In this document: piece after piece, positions 11,501-22,264 of the stretch | Layout of the letters: every line of letters starts with the position of its first letter | Position numbering within the stretch: the stretch's first letter is position 1 | DNA from: Elysia chlorotica | Lineage: Eukaryota > Mollusca > Gastropoda > Plakobranchidae | Assembly (NCBI GenBank): GCA_003991915.1 | Contig: RQTK01000219.1 | Location: 212,030 to 276,029 of the forward strand | Direction of reading: 5' to 3' | DNA length: 64,000 nucleotides | Translations under genes and position numbers: made by a program | The notes under the pieces: generated by a model | Told to the model about the DNA's origin: nothing | Seen by the model: the letters and a program-made list of their open reading frames with translations, nothing else | Databases searched by the model: none

Positions 11501-14500
11501 NNNNNNNNNNNNNNNNNNNNNNNNNNNNNNNNNNNNNNNNNNNNNNNNNNNNNNNNNNNNNNNNNNNNNNNNNNNNNNNNNNNNNNNNNNNNNNNNNNNN
11601 NNNNNNNNNNNNNNNNNNNNNNNNNNNNNNNNNNNNNNNNNNNNNNNNNNNNNNNNNNNNNNNNNNNNNNNNNNNNNNNNNNNNNNNNNNNNNNNNNNNN
11701 NNNNNNNNNNNNNNNNNNNNNNNNNNNNNNNNNNNNNNNNNNNNNNNNNNNNNNNNNNNNNNNNNNNNNNNNNNNNNNNNNNNNNNNNNNNNNNNNNNNN
11801 NNNNNNNNNNNNNNNNNNNNNNNNNNNNNNNNNNNNNNNNNNNNNNNNNNNNNNNNNNNNNNNNNNNNNNNNNNNNNNNNNNNNNNNNNNNNNNNNNNNN
11901 NNNNNNNNNNNNNNNNNNNNNNNNNNNNNNNNNNNNNNNNNNNNNNNNNNNNNNNNNNNNNNNNNNNNNNNNNNNNNNNNNNNNNNNNNNNNNNNNNNNN
12001 NNNNNNNNNNNNNNNNNNNNNNNNNNNNNNNNNNNNNNNNNNNNNNNNNNNNNNNNNNNNNNNNNNNNNNNNNNNNNNNNNNNNNNNNNNNNNNNNNNNN
12101 NNNNNNNNNNNNNNNNNNNNNNNNNNNNNNNNNNNNNNNNNNNNNNNNNNNNNNNNNNNNNNNNNNNNNNNNNNNNNNNNNNNNNNNNNNNNNNNNNNNN
12201 NNNNNNNNNNNNNNNNNNNNNNNNNNNNNNNNNNNNNNNNNNNNNNNNNACATGCAGTTACAGGAACATTTCTAAAGTATAGCCCATGAATAATAAATGT
12301 CAAATATATTTGAGAGGACTTCCCACCAAACAAAGATTTTACATACGATTCCTCTGTCTCCTATTCTGGCCACTGGAACTCTGTACAATCCGATTGCTGA
12401 TGACATAAATTAAAAAGACAAAAATATGTTACAAAGTTGGTTGATACAATTGACAAATTGTCCTTCTTAATTAATTGCTACAGAAAACATCTAAGTTAAT
12501 TACAAGATATGTACAGTCAACATAGTACATTTTTAGGGGACATCATAGAAAACACTGATTACTGGGTAATATTTCAACCTAAGTAATTAGACTGATGCAA
12601 TAATATCCACTTTAAATATGTCATGTTGAGACAAACAGTATTTAAAAAATTAGGCTGATAAAGTATGGGTCAGATTCCCTAAGAAAAAATATATTTGAGA
12701 TCATCAAAAGCATGCTGCCACAGCCTTTTGCTCAAGTTACTAGCACTATGTAATAGATTTCAAAATAATGCCTAACAAAAGTACTTTTTTAACCTCTGTT
12801 TGATATTATAGTTTTCAATATTTGGGACTTAGCACTCCATTCTTCAAATGTCAACACTTTACCAAATGATTCTAATTCTTTAAAAAATGTTATAAAAAAG
12901 TAGTAAAAAACAATTCTGTGATGATGGGCAAAGTCCAAACTTTTAAATTGAAACTATTTTCTTTTAGTGAAAACATTGATTATCACTTTCTTATTCTTAG
13001 AAAGTATCTTAATCCAATAGCTGACTTAAATGATAGAGTTCTGGGCTTCTATTTGATCCAACAATTGGGCAATCTTAACTGTCTGTATAATGTAACCAGA
13101 TGAAACAGAATCCCTGTTATCCCGTCTATGCTCCTGTGTGACAGCTTCTAAAATTGTCAGATTTTAGTATTTGGACCCATGCAATATAAATCCTTGTTGA
13201 TGACATTGGATGTTCAGAAACCAAACAATCAAATAACCAAAACCTGGGACTGTAAGTACAATGGCGCGATAGCTTACAACCCGTAAGCATTCTTATTCGC
13301 ACACTCTACAAAGAGTTATAAGCTACTGCAATGTTGCGCTCACGACCCATAATGTGTAAACAGTTTCCTCCCACTTTTCAACCTTACACTCTTTGTGCAG
13401 GAAGACGAGCATGCTGGACTCCCTGGAGTGGGTCTGCCCCTGCTGGTCGGGGTAGAGGAACTGGACCTTGAGAAACGTTGACCGCTCCATGTTCAAGGAG
13501 TAGACGATCTTCTCGATCGACTGCAGCTCTGCCAGAAATCCCTGGAATACATCTGTGAACATAAAAAGTTTTCCAGGATTACATATATATATATATATAT
13601 TTATATGGTATTATCTCTTTCCATTTGTGTGACCACGAGTACCGGCTTAAATTGTGCAGAAAGTGAATCGCTTGCTATTTAGTGGATAATTGGCATTTAA
13701 AACAAAAATAGGATATTGCTCCAAAACAAATTGCAGTTTCTTTGTTGCATAGAGCTATAAAAACTTTTAGGGTTTGTTTTCCCCCCTCTATGATTGCACA
13801 AGCTTCCCAAAAGTATTATTTAACTGACACAGGATACAGGATGTAGTTTCTTTTTTTACCTTTGCTCTTCTTGTCCAATGCATAATCACGAGGTTTCACA
13901 ATGCTAAATGCTAAAAAGGAAAGAAGAAGAAATCGTAAGAAGCAAAAAAACGTTGAAGTTGAAGGTGAGATTTTCATAAGATTTTGCTTTTGTCAAAATC
14001 ATTTTTCTAAAGTTTTGTTTAATAAATGTATCTATAACATTTGCTAATATAGACTGATTTTAAAACGATCTATTGTCATTTTTTGAAATACATGTAGTCT
14101 CTCTATGAGATATTTTCAGAAAACTAAGGGATGTAAGTAAAATAATCAAAGCTTACTATTTTTTAGTTCAACAAAGTGTAAAACATTATAAACCAGAGAC
14201 TTCAAAACCTCTTAATATCAGATAAATATAAAGAATAAGTTCAAAATTCTTGGCAACTGGAAAACATTTTTTTTTTAAAGAAATGCAATCAAATAATATG
14301 AGATTTATCTCTGTCTTGTTTAAAACTTTAAAATGGTGCCATCAAAAGTTAAATATAAAAACCCATCAAGGGCTGTTGCTGGTAATACCAACCTAATAGT
14401 GTTCTTTCTTGGTTCAAAGAACATGACACAACTTTGACTTTCTTCTCATATGTATAGATGACCTGAAATAAAATGGCAATTCTAAAATTAAATCAATTGA

Positions 14501-14843
14501 AAAAAAAAATGCAGGAAAAAACTAAAATTAATCAGAAATGGCTGAAAACAGAATTTTTAGCACTTATCTATTTTTAAGTTGTTCATTATATCTCTAAAAA
14601 TATATGTGCATTGATGTAAACATAATATATTCATAGCTTTTATAATAACATATCGCACATGAATAATAGGAACAAAAAAAATTATCTGTTTCAGGAGAAT
14701 TGTCACTTGTTTTTTGTTATAGAGAGAAAGCACAATATGTACACAATAATATAAAAAGAAATGTCTCTGTAAATATTTTGGAGAAAAAATAAAAATATTA
14801 CATTGTACCAACATGATCATACCTGACTGATATCAAACACACA

Positions 14844-14900
<57 letters not shown>

Positions 14901-17900
14901 ATGGTTTACCAAAAATAAAATAATAAAACAAAAGGATTTTTTGAAATATTTTATGCAGAGTAGTATAGGTAGAGTTTGGTTTCTTAACCTTCGACCTCTA
15001 GAACTATGCTATATTGTGATTGGGTCCTCATAACTGTATACAGTGGTCTGGGCCGGTCACACTGACACTGACCCAACCAGTAAGAAAAATACTGCTGACT
15101 TAAATGAGAATTCCCTGCATGTAAAATTAGTTAATGTCATAAAGGCTTCCATATTCATTGATATCTCACCTTGTGTGATTGACTCTCAGGGTCGTAAATT
15201 CCAAAGTTTGTGACAAAAACTGTTGGCTGCAAAATCAACAAAAGAAGTGAGTGCATTGCTGTATTAAAATTTAAATTTTTCTTAAGTTTTGTTTAATAAT
15301 TGTATCTATATCCTTTGCTACTATAGACTGCTTTTAAAACGATCTATTGTCAGTTTTTGAAATAGTCTCTCCATAAGGTATTTTCAGAAAACTAAGGGAT
15401 GTAAGTAAAATAATTAAAGCTTACTATTTTTAAGTTCAACAAAAAGTAAAACATTATAAACCAGAGACTTCAAAAGATCTTAATATCAAAGGGAAATAAA
15501 CTATATATACAAAATTGTTGGCACCTGGAAAACACTTTTTTTTAAAGAAATGCAATCAAGTAATATGAGATTTATCTCCGTCTTGGTTAAAACTTTAAAA
15601 TGGTGCCATCAAAAGTTAAATACAAAAACCGTTCAAGGGCTGTTGCTGGTGATACCAACCTAACAGTGTTCTTTCTTGGTTCAAAGAGCATGACACAACT
15701 TTGACTTTCTTCTCATATGTATAGATGACCTGAAATGAAATGGGGATTCTAAATTAAATCAATTGAAAAAAAAAAAAAACGCAGGAAAAACTAAAACGAA
15801 TCAGAAATGGCTGAAAACAGAATTTTTAGCACTTATCTATTTTTAAATTGTTCATTATATCTCTAAAAATATAAATTATGTGCATTGATGTAAACATAAT
15901 ATATTCATAGATTTTATAATAACATATCGCACATGAATAATACAAACAAAATAAACTTTCAATCTGTTTCAGGAGCATGGTCACTTGTTTTTTGTTATAG
16001 AGAGAAAGCATGATAGGCACACAATAATATAAAAAGAAATAGTGTGAAGGAATGTCTCTGTAAATATTTTGGGAACAAAAATGATCATACCTAACTGATA
16101 TCAAACACACATAATACATGGTTTATCAAAAATAAAATAATAAAACAAAAGGATTAAAAACAAATATTTTATGCAGGGTAGTATAGGCAGAGTTTGGTTT
16201 CTTAACCTCTGGCCTCAAGAACTAGGCTATATTGTGGTTGGGTCCTCATAACTATATACAGTGGTCTCGGCAATGACATTATACCGACACTGACCAAACC
16301 AGTGGGAAAAATACTTAAATGAGAACCCCCTGCATGTAAAAGTAGTTAATGTCATAAAGGCATTATATATTTCATTGATATCTTACCTTGTGTGATTGAC
16401 TCTCAGGGTCGTAAATTCCAAAGTTTGTGACAAAAACTGTTGGCTGCAAAATCAACAAAAGAAGTGAGTGCATTGCTGTATTAAAATTTAAAAAATATTA
16501 GGATATAAAAAAAAATTTTTTTTTAATATGTGTGTTTTTCTAGAATCTTAGTTTACAACATTTCTGGGGTGTTGCCTTAAAGTGTACATGTAGTTTATTG
16601 AACAAAAGTAAAATGGATTCTTATTCCTCTGCTGGTATATTTTCAGGAATAAATAAATAAAAGCACCTTGAAACTGTTGATATAAAGATGAACACAATAA
16701 AACCATCTTTTTGGATACTTTTTGCAAGTACTTACATTTTAATTTGTAAATTACCATCAGTACACAGAAAGCAGTATGGTAAATATGAGGAGAATTTGCA
16801 TACTTGTCACTTTTTGTTTCCTAAAAGAAGAACTTCAACAGAAGACAAAAAGACAAAAATATAATTGCTAGTCCGCAAACTGTCTACCTTGTCTTTATCG
16901 ACATCATTCCAGACAAAGAGTATGACACCACCTTTTTCTTGATTGATGATGCGTGGAGTGATTATCTGTGACTCTGCGGAGAAGGAACTCGTAAAAATTA
17001 ATTGTTTTAAAATCATTGAAACTCATCATTATTGCATAACTTTTTCATAAATATAAGAAGATTTCGAGGGTCAAAATTGTGTAACTGAGTAGACTCAGTG
17101 TCGATTCGGTTATATTTTCATCTGTTATGTGCGTCTTAGAAGTTAGTGATACTAAAGAGTGAGTGTGTTCCTCAAGTAGGCACATGAGTGATTGTGTGGC
17201 GCCATTTTAAACTACTACTACTACTATATCTGCTGCTATGCCAGTTGATGCTGTATTTTGTTCCATCTTTGTATTGTTGCATGAATTATTTTCGATATTG
17301 ATGTGCGGATAAGTGCAAGGGCTGCGTTGCGAGACGGCAAGCAAGTGCTGTGTGTGCACTGGGCCGATGCGTAATTATTTCCATTGTGTGTTTGAAGAGT
17401 AAGAGTTGTGTTTGATCAGAGCGTTTCAAAGGGAGGTAATTTACTTCGAGCCATGTATCATTATATGGACATGTAAATTACCTTACCTTAATTTTTCAAG
17501 CATGCATTGTTTAATATTCGCAATGGTGAAATAACAGTAATAATAATAATATATGGCTTTTATTTAAACAAACACACATCTCTGGTGCAAGTTTTTTTTA
17601 AAGGAAAGATATATAGTTTATTGAAAGAAAGAAACCCAATACATTGTACAGTACTATTGTTTTTCTTTGACTTTTGTTACAGATAGCTGGTCTGGTTGTG
17701 TTTTGGGGTGTGTTTTAGATTTAAGCTTTACTATTTTTGGGGATGTTTTGGCTTTCAGGTTTTGGTTTTGTTTTTGTGGTCAGTTAAATGTATAGGTTTT
17801 GCTATTTGATTACGTTTCGTTTTTTGGATACACACTTTTCTACTGTTTTTGATTTTAGTTTTTGTCACTGTACTTATGTTTTGTAATTGGGTATGGTTAT

Positions 17901-18818
17901 TAGTTAGCTCCGGACGGTGTGTGGTACATACTTTTTTATTGCGTGAAATTGCGTAGATTAGTTTAGTAAACAAATAAACACACTCTTTGCAGTCTTTGCA
18001 GTTGTGGAACAAATTTATGAATCATGATTTACATGTTTACAGTTGGTGAAGAATTGTACAAATCCTGACGTTGAGTGGTTGTAGTTTGAAGTGTGGTTGC
18101 TGTTGCCAAGATTGATTGCTTCTTTATATGTTATAGTACAATGTATTGGGTTTCTTTCTTTCAATAAACTATATATCTTTCCTTTAAAAAAAACTTGCAC
18201 CAGAGATGTGTGTTTGTGAGTACGAACTAGCGCCACAATTTTGTTGTCTTGTATGCGTGCGGGTGTCTCTATGAATTAGCAATAGAAGCCTAGATAAGGA
18301 GCAGTTAAAGCACCCCACACTTTACATCTAAACAGGAACTTATCTAGGCGAGAGCTTTGCTTTATTTGACAGTATGTCCAATGAATTTGATTTGAACACA
18401 TGAAGTTGAAACGCATTGTAATATCAATTTTATAGTGCATGGCAAAATTTGGACAAAAACACTGTGGATCTATGTAATGCCTTTGGCAGAATTTGGACAG
18501 AAACATGTATACACAATTTTGAGTCAGAAACACTTTATAGTTATAGTATGTATATATATATACACTATCCCTAGTATTAGGCTTCGAGAAGAATGAAATC
18601 CTGAGACAGGGAACACACCCTGACTCCTGAGGCCGAGGTTCCAATCGAAGACTGAAGACTTGGGTGTATGGGTTGCTTTAGTTTTAATCTCTCACCCCTA
18701 CCCGAAAATTAATGGAGTCTGTATCATGTAGGTTAGAAATCTAAATGAATGCAGGGCCGTTGAGAATGACTGTCATTTTACCTGTGATACCGATACTTCG
18801 TCGGTAGTTGTAGATGAA
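2538..18818 (-). CDS. GSAP: GSAP/pigeon family protein, partial (3' part off the window)
   Basis: Homologue of vertebrate gamma-secretase activating protein and Drosophila pigeon. In vertebrates a C-terminal fragment is reported to modulate APP cleavage by gamma-secretase; the invertebrate role is unknown. Exons in transcription order, chained by GT-AG sites and matching phase: 18782-18818, 16888-16973, 16387-16443 (or 15170-15226), 15660-15729 (or 14393-14462), 13860-13910, 13388-13552, 12347-12396, 11216 into the gap, 10480-10529, 9992-10032 (or 8817-8857), 9336-9436 (or 8029-8129), 7450-7501, 6879-6956, 6292-6384, 5535-5601, 4249-4655, 2538-2695. Family landmarks include SCSLNQERTLL, KVQFLYP, QWDVLHQRLHFIQ, LTLNVAVLTQTSGTFCLCY and LPGYFVHLLNV, all in the order of human GSAP. 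About 570 residues are visible. The first coding exon and the C-terminal half were not found. The 18782-18818 exon fits by phase and position only and is the least certain. Confidence 0.87.
2705..2945. repeat. 49-bp minisatellite arising at a GSAP splice acceptor
   Basis: Units begin at 2705, 2754, 2803, 2852 and 2901 (period 49). The first unit overlaps the intron just upstream of the GSAP exon 2538-2695, whose acceptor is at 2696-2697. On the minus strand each unit contains TATCTAACCTATATG, which fits a branch-point consensus, so the array repeats branch-point sequence about five times before one exon. Confidence 0.93.
2964..3121. mobile_element. Short foldback (MITE-like) element
   Basis: The ends are inverted repeats of about 34 bp: 2964-2997 reads 'cagtggttagaagcaagc...' and 3088-3121 is its near-perfect reverse complement ending 'tctttccactg'. 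The total length of 158 bp and the CAG...CTG termini fit a hAT-type MITE. I could not see a clean 8-bp target duplication, so the superfamily is a guess. It lies in a GSAP intron. Confidence 0.6.
3218..4004 (-). pseudogene. Truncated CR1/L2-like LINE (reverse transcriptase C-terminus) with flanking direct repeats
   Basis: On the minus strand 3408-3946 encodes the tail typical of these LINE polymerases: 'KKVNQRLYFLRKLNSFNV', then 'FYNATIESIICFGITCWGG', and a later 'HPLNQEF...SGR' block. The reading frame shifts at about 3840, and only the last ~180 residues remain. The 3' end bears a TTATC repeat (3301-3326), as these LINEs do. A 67-bp direct repeat (3218-3284 and 3938-4004, one mismatch) flanks the body and looks like an unusually long target-site duplication. 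The element is a dead, 5'-truncated insertion in a GSAP intron. Confidence 0.8.
4249..4655 (-). other. GSAP: GSAP exon encoding an acidic Ser/Glu-rich insert
   Basis: This 407-nt exon (phase 2 in, phase 1 out) encodes about 135 residues. It starts FDIGDEEESVLEEELKEQ and continues through a low-complexity stretch rich in Ser, Glu, Asp, Gln and Pro. It ends with a more ordered part, YPIFSKFCSAMKTLLPCQSF. Human GSAP has only a few residues between the LLNV block and the next conserved block (YDYRSG here), so this looks like an expanded disordered loop. Acceptor TTTATTTCAG and donor GTAAGA are both strong. Confidence 0.8.
4965..5550. repeat. Degenerate ~50-60 bp repeat array containing copies of a GSAP splice donor
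   Basis: Imperfect units contain 'ctcttacttgacagacatta' and variants. On the minus strand this is the end of the GSAP exon 5535-5601 plus its donor (TCAA|GTAAGAG). At least three other units keep GT at the donor place (about 4986, 5250, 5447) and one has GC (about 5488). Others carry GG or AA and would be inactive. The array lies directly downstream of that exon in the direction of transcription. Confidence 0.8.
7662..8960 (-). repeat. GSAP: Tandem duplication D1, downstream copy (two GSAP exons)
   Basis: This block repeats 8961-10165. It contains second copies of two consecutive exons, 8817-8857 (41 nt) and 8029-8129 (101 nt), with the same splice sites as the other copy. The exons encode 'PHYGDIPLHPGIP' and 'LTLNVAVLTQTSGTFCLCY...KTVPQ'. 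All sites and reading frames are intact. Introns differ by scattered substitutions and indels of up to roughly 100 bp. Confidence 0.9.
8961..10165 (-). repeat. GSAP: Tandem duplication D1, upstream copy (two GSAP exons)
   Basis: Contains exons 9992-10032 and 9336-9436. Compared with the other copy, the 41-nt exon is identical and the 101-nt exon has two differences, both at third codon positions. The exon pair totals 142 nt, which is not a multiple of three, so a transcript including both pairs would be out of frame. Confidence 0.9.
11366..12249. other. Assembly gap (884 N) inside a GSAP exon
   Basis: The run of N begins within the exon that encodes QWDVLHQRLHFIQ. Its visible part is 11216-11365, with donor GTGAGT. 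The 5' part of this exon and its acceptor are missing. Long open frames spanning the gap have no meaning. Confidence 1.
14004..15277 (-). repeat. GSAP: Tandem duplication D2, downstream copy (two GSAP exons)
   Basis: Repeats 15278-16495. It contains exons 15170-15226 (57 nt, 'PTVFVTNFGIYDPESQSHK') and 14393-14462 (70 nt, 'VIYTYEKKVKVVSC...TLL'). Splice sites are intact. This copy additionally carries an ACT microsatellite at 14844-14901, absent from the other copy. Confidence 0.9.
14844..14901. repeat. ACT microsatellite
   Basis: About 19 uninterrupted ACT units. It is present in one copy of the D2 duplication and absent from the corresponding position (about 16112) in the other, so it expanded after or at the duplication, or differs between alleles. 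Confidence 0.97.
15278..16495 (-). repeat. GSAP: Tandem duplication D2, upstream copy (two GSAP exons)
   Basis: Contains exons 16387-16443 and 15660-15729. The 57-nt exons of the two copies are identical. The 70-nt exons differ at two bases, both silent third positions (TGC/TGT and CTG/CTA). The pair totals 127 nt, so including both copies would break the frame. A degraded piece of the SINE core ('ccgacactgaccaaaccagt') lies near 16280. Confidence 0.9.
17569..18216. mobile_element. Element with perfect 81-bp terminal inverted repeats
   Basis: 17569-17649 and 18136-18216 are exact reverse complements over 81 bp, with a 486-bp spacer. No transposase-like frame was seen in the spacer; the 85-residue minus-strand frame there is low-complexity and unrecognised. 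This could be a non-autonomous DNA transposon with long inverted ends or a recent inverted duplication. It lies in the first visible GSAP intron. Confidence 0.8.
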
Positions 18819-19328
18819 CTGTGACAATGAAACCAGTAAGTCATATGATGCATGAAGTTCAAACATGTTGAATTCATTTATAAGGCAAGATTAAAACTGA
18901 CGCCAAACTGTTATTCAATCTAAATTGTGACAAGATGAAGATTTTTAAGTGGTCTACAAATTAATAAAGACTGGAAATAAATTCTCTCTCTGTCTTGGGT
19001 GAAGTTACAGAGACTACTTGGAATCACATGCCAAAGGTCAGAGGTCGTGTTTTTAAGCTGTTAGGTCAGAAACCCCAGAAGAAGGATAAGAGGTAGTATC
19101 GATTCTCGAGTGATCATTACTGCACGTACTGTGAAATTTTATAAATAATACTCAAAGTGCAAATTATGAAAATTGATTTATATGCATTTATGCATGGCTA
19201 TTAAAATACATAATGCCATAAAAATTCCCACGAACCTTTAAAAAATTAAGCTTGTAACACCGAGCACCAATTTGTACTAAAAAAAAAAAAAATTCAAAAA
19301 ACATATTTGCTGGACCGATAGTTGTTTG

Positions 19329-20021
19329 ATTCCTTCCGGGTTAAAATGGCTGACTGGTCGTTTGTGATGTTGGTAAGAATATTATCAATTCTTTTTTGTA
19401 AGAAACTTAAGCTTACATAATATTTACAACAGTTGTATTTTTCATATTCAGGTTATCACGAGAATGATCAGCATCAAGACTAGTGTAGGAGTTGACGATA
19501 TTTAAAAATATCAAATCATGGAACAGTGGTTGTTCATTCCAGTTCTTGATTCAAAGAAAGACGAGAAACCTGATCTAGACGTGTAACTACAAGAGTGCAA
19601 CAAGAACCTATCAACTGAGCTCCAAATCTTAGGTTTCGACCTTTCCAGTGGGATGGATTCTAGATCTCTATATGTCTAGATACATAAAAACTTTTTTAAA
19701 AACTGTGGTGTAAATGTGTTTTAAATGGTGTAAATTGGGTTCAGTCATGCAGTCTGACTGTGAGAATAGTCAGCTGATTATTGCTTTCTAATCTGTCTTT
19801 TTTCTGGAACAGACTTTCTATCTAGTTAGGGATATGGTATCTGCCATCTTAGAATTCTCTCATGCCAAATGCCAATGGAGCATTTCCAAATCTATTTAGT
19901 ATTTATTGGTGCTTCTGTTGCTTCTTCTCGGCCGTGGCGTCGTTTAGACCCATGCTTAGTGCTTCAGCCCCACCCTGCTGCTTGGGCGAGCTGAGCATTA
20001 TTATTGCTCAACCTATTTCAT
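19329..20021 (+). repeat. Duplicated promoter-like block, copy R1
   Basis: This ~690-bp block is repeated at 20431-21118 with roughly 97% identity; the offset is 1102 bases. It opens with CTTCCGG (19333-19339, an ETS-type site) and AAAATGGCTGAC (19343, YY1-like), followed by a short frame MADWSFVML that meets a donor GTAAGA at 19373. A matching acceptor lies at 19450-19451. In this copy the frame after splicing stops at 19503 because one base is missing relative to R2. Confidence 0.85.
19333..19372 (+). promoter_or_regulatory. Candidate promoter/first exon with ETS and YY1-like motifs (copy in R1)
   Basis: CTTCCGG next to AAAATGGC at a potential start codon is the arrangement common in TATA-less metazoan promoters, with the YY1-type site at the start of translation. 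A consensus donor follows 27 nt after the ATG. If spliced to the HDAC10 acceptor at 22207 the short frame would end soon after, acting as an upstream ORF. This is inference; no transcription evidence is available. The same arrangement recurs at 20435-20474. Confidence 0.4.
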
Positions 20022-20430
20022 AAATTGTGTAATTGATTTTCTAGTTACACTTTATTCTAACTCAAATAAACTTGGTTAAATTGATTATAAATGACTTCAT
20101 AGCTCATGATAATAACAAACTGTCACCCCGACAATCATCCAGTTCTACCACGGCAGGCTCAGGCCCTGTGAGGTCTCGTTTCTTCCATTAAAAAGTTAAT
20201 GTACATGTAATTGGTTGAAGTATTTTTACAACGCTACTACAAGTCATCATTTCAAACACCAAGGCGCTCCTGTTAAAATGTTAGGAGGCTAGTTTTTATT
20301 GGATTGGGGCTTGACCTTCCTTCAGCCCAAACTTTATATTCCTATAGATACAATGAACACTGCTATGTGCCTGTCTTGCTCACGCCTAAAGCAATGCCTA
20401 GTGAGTGACAGTTTAGAATACTTGGGGCTA

Positions 20431-21118
20431 ATTCCTTCCGGGTTAAAATGGCTGACTGGTCGTTTGTGATGTTGGTAAGAATATTATCAATTCTTTTTTG
20501 TAAGAAACTTAAGCTTACATAATATTTACAACAGTTGTATTTTTCATATTCAGGTTATCACGAAAATGATCAGCATCAAGACTAGTGTAGGAGTTGACGG
20601 ATATTTAAAAATATCAAATCATGGAACAGTGGTTGTTCATTCCAGTTCTTGATTCAAAGAAAGACGAGAAACCTGATCTAGACGTGTAACTACAAGAGTG
20701 CAACAAGAACCTATCAACTGAGCTCCAAATCTTAGGTTTCGACCTTTCCAGCGGGATGGATTCTAGATCTCTATGTGATGTCTAGATCTCTATAAACTTT
20801 TTTAAAAACTGTGGTGTAAATGTGTTTTAAATGGTGTAAATTGGGTTCAGTCATGCAGTCTGACTGTGAGAATAGTCAGCTGATTATTGCTTTCTAATCT
20901 GTCTTTTTTCTGGAACAGACTTTCTATCTAGTTAGGGATATGGTATCTGCCATCTTAGAATTCTCTCATGCCAAATGCCAATGGAGTATTTCCAAATCTA
21001 TTTAGTATTTATTGGTGCTTCTGTTGCTTCTTCTCGGCCGTGGCGTCGTTTAGACCCATGCTTAGTGCTTCAGCCCCAACCTGCTGCTTGGGCGAGCTGA
21101 TTGCTCAACCTATTTCAT
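20431..21118 (+). repeat. Duplicated promoter-like block, copy R2
   Basis: Second copy of the block. CTTCCGG is at 20435-20441 and AAAATGGCTGAC at 20445. The ATG at 20448 starts MADWSFVML, with donor GTAAGA at 20475 and acceptor at 20552-20553. The spliced frame then runs to a TGA at 20650, giving about 41 residues of no recognised family. The position, 1.2-2.8 kb upstream of HDAC10 and on the same strand, suits an alternative 5' exon or promoter of that gene. Confidence 0.85.
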
Positions 21119-21904
21119 GATGATTATATTAGGGTTAATTACTTACTTTAAAACCGTGTCAGTGTTAAATTGTTTATTGTGTAAAGGGTTTGGTGCCCTG
21201 CTAGTCAGTAATCATTGGATTTTTCTCGTTCTGCATATTTCTAATAGAGACCAAAAAATCTTTTAATCCAGTTTGGTTTTTAACAGTAAACTTTGATCGA
21301 GGGATTAATGCTGTTTAAACACCAGACAATCATTGATCTATCACATGATCGGTAGTGTTATAAGATTAATATCCACAACTTGAAACAGATTTTGTGTAAG
21401 GCTATCACAAACACAACAAGGTTGCTGTACCATCCTCTTGAGTGTATTATAAATTAATGTTGCAGCACAAATCAGAGACCGCCGGACCACCGGATTGTCC
21501 ACTATGAAAATCTAACCAATAGCTGAATCAGGCAAAACTTATGAAGCCATCAAATTCTATGGAATGGATGGGCTTCTAGAACGGTTCAATATGATATTTT
21601 TAAGTAGTGAGTGGGTTAGTATTTCATAATATTACTGCACATTAATCATAATATTAAGCATACGTGTATACATGTCCAAAAATTGATGTTTTTTAAATGG
21701 GGATTTTATCTCTGTCAACAAAAATGTGAACAATTGCATTGTTTGTGTTGCTTGAAAGTCTTTCTCAAGCTAAGATAGTTGAGGTTAATATTGGACAGGT
21801 ATACTATGATGAAAACTTTTGGTGGCACTGGGCACTGGTCAGCCCCATGAGTTTTTCAACCCACCGAACACTACTGGGGAGCGAGCATCTCTCTTTTTCT
21901 CTCT

Positions 21905-21965
21905 CTCTCCCTCTCTCTGGGTTTAATGTCTCCTAGGTTACCTTTAGGGACCCTATACAGCAAAT
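21905..21965 (+). mobile_element. 5' fragment of SINE family
   Basis: A short CT repeat followed by 'gggtttaatgtctcctaggt' and 'accctatacag' matches the start of the window's SINE family. A similar piece is at 10268-10320 ('ggttttaacgtctcctaggt'). Both lack the core and the tRNA-like head. Confidence 0.5.
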
Positions 21966-22264
21966 GTTGCTGCTTTTATCAGCACCTGAACATAGCAAAC
22001 ACAATGTGGCTATGTCACACTGTACATACCTAGATCTACATGTTGTTTAGGTAAGAAACATGATAGTAGTTCAACTTAGTAAGGCATCAAAATAAAAATC
22101 CTAGATTATAAGACCCATACTTATCCCTGCTCATCCAGCTTCTCTTGTTTCTATGTTAAAATTAAATTATATTACGTTTTACTTAAAACTTTTCTCTTCC
22201 TGGACAGGTGCTAGAATTAGAAGACTGAGTTCTTGAGTGTTTCTCTTAGAATTTTGGAACAATC

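Noticed and set aside
11135..12333. Frames of 341-373 codons
   Set aside because: Almost entirely N from the assembly gap; only 11216-11365 and 12347-12396 are exons.
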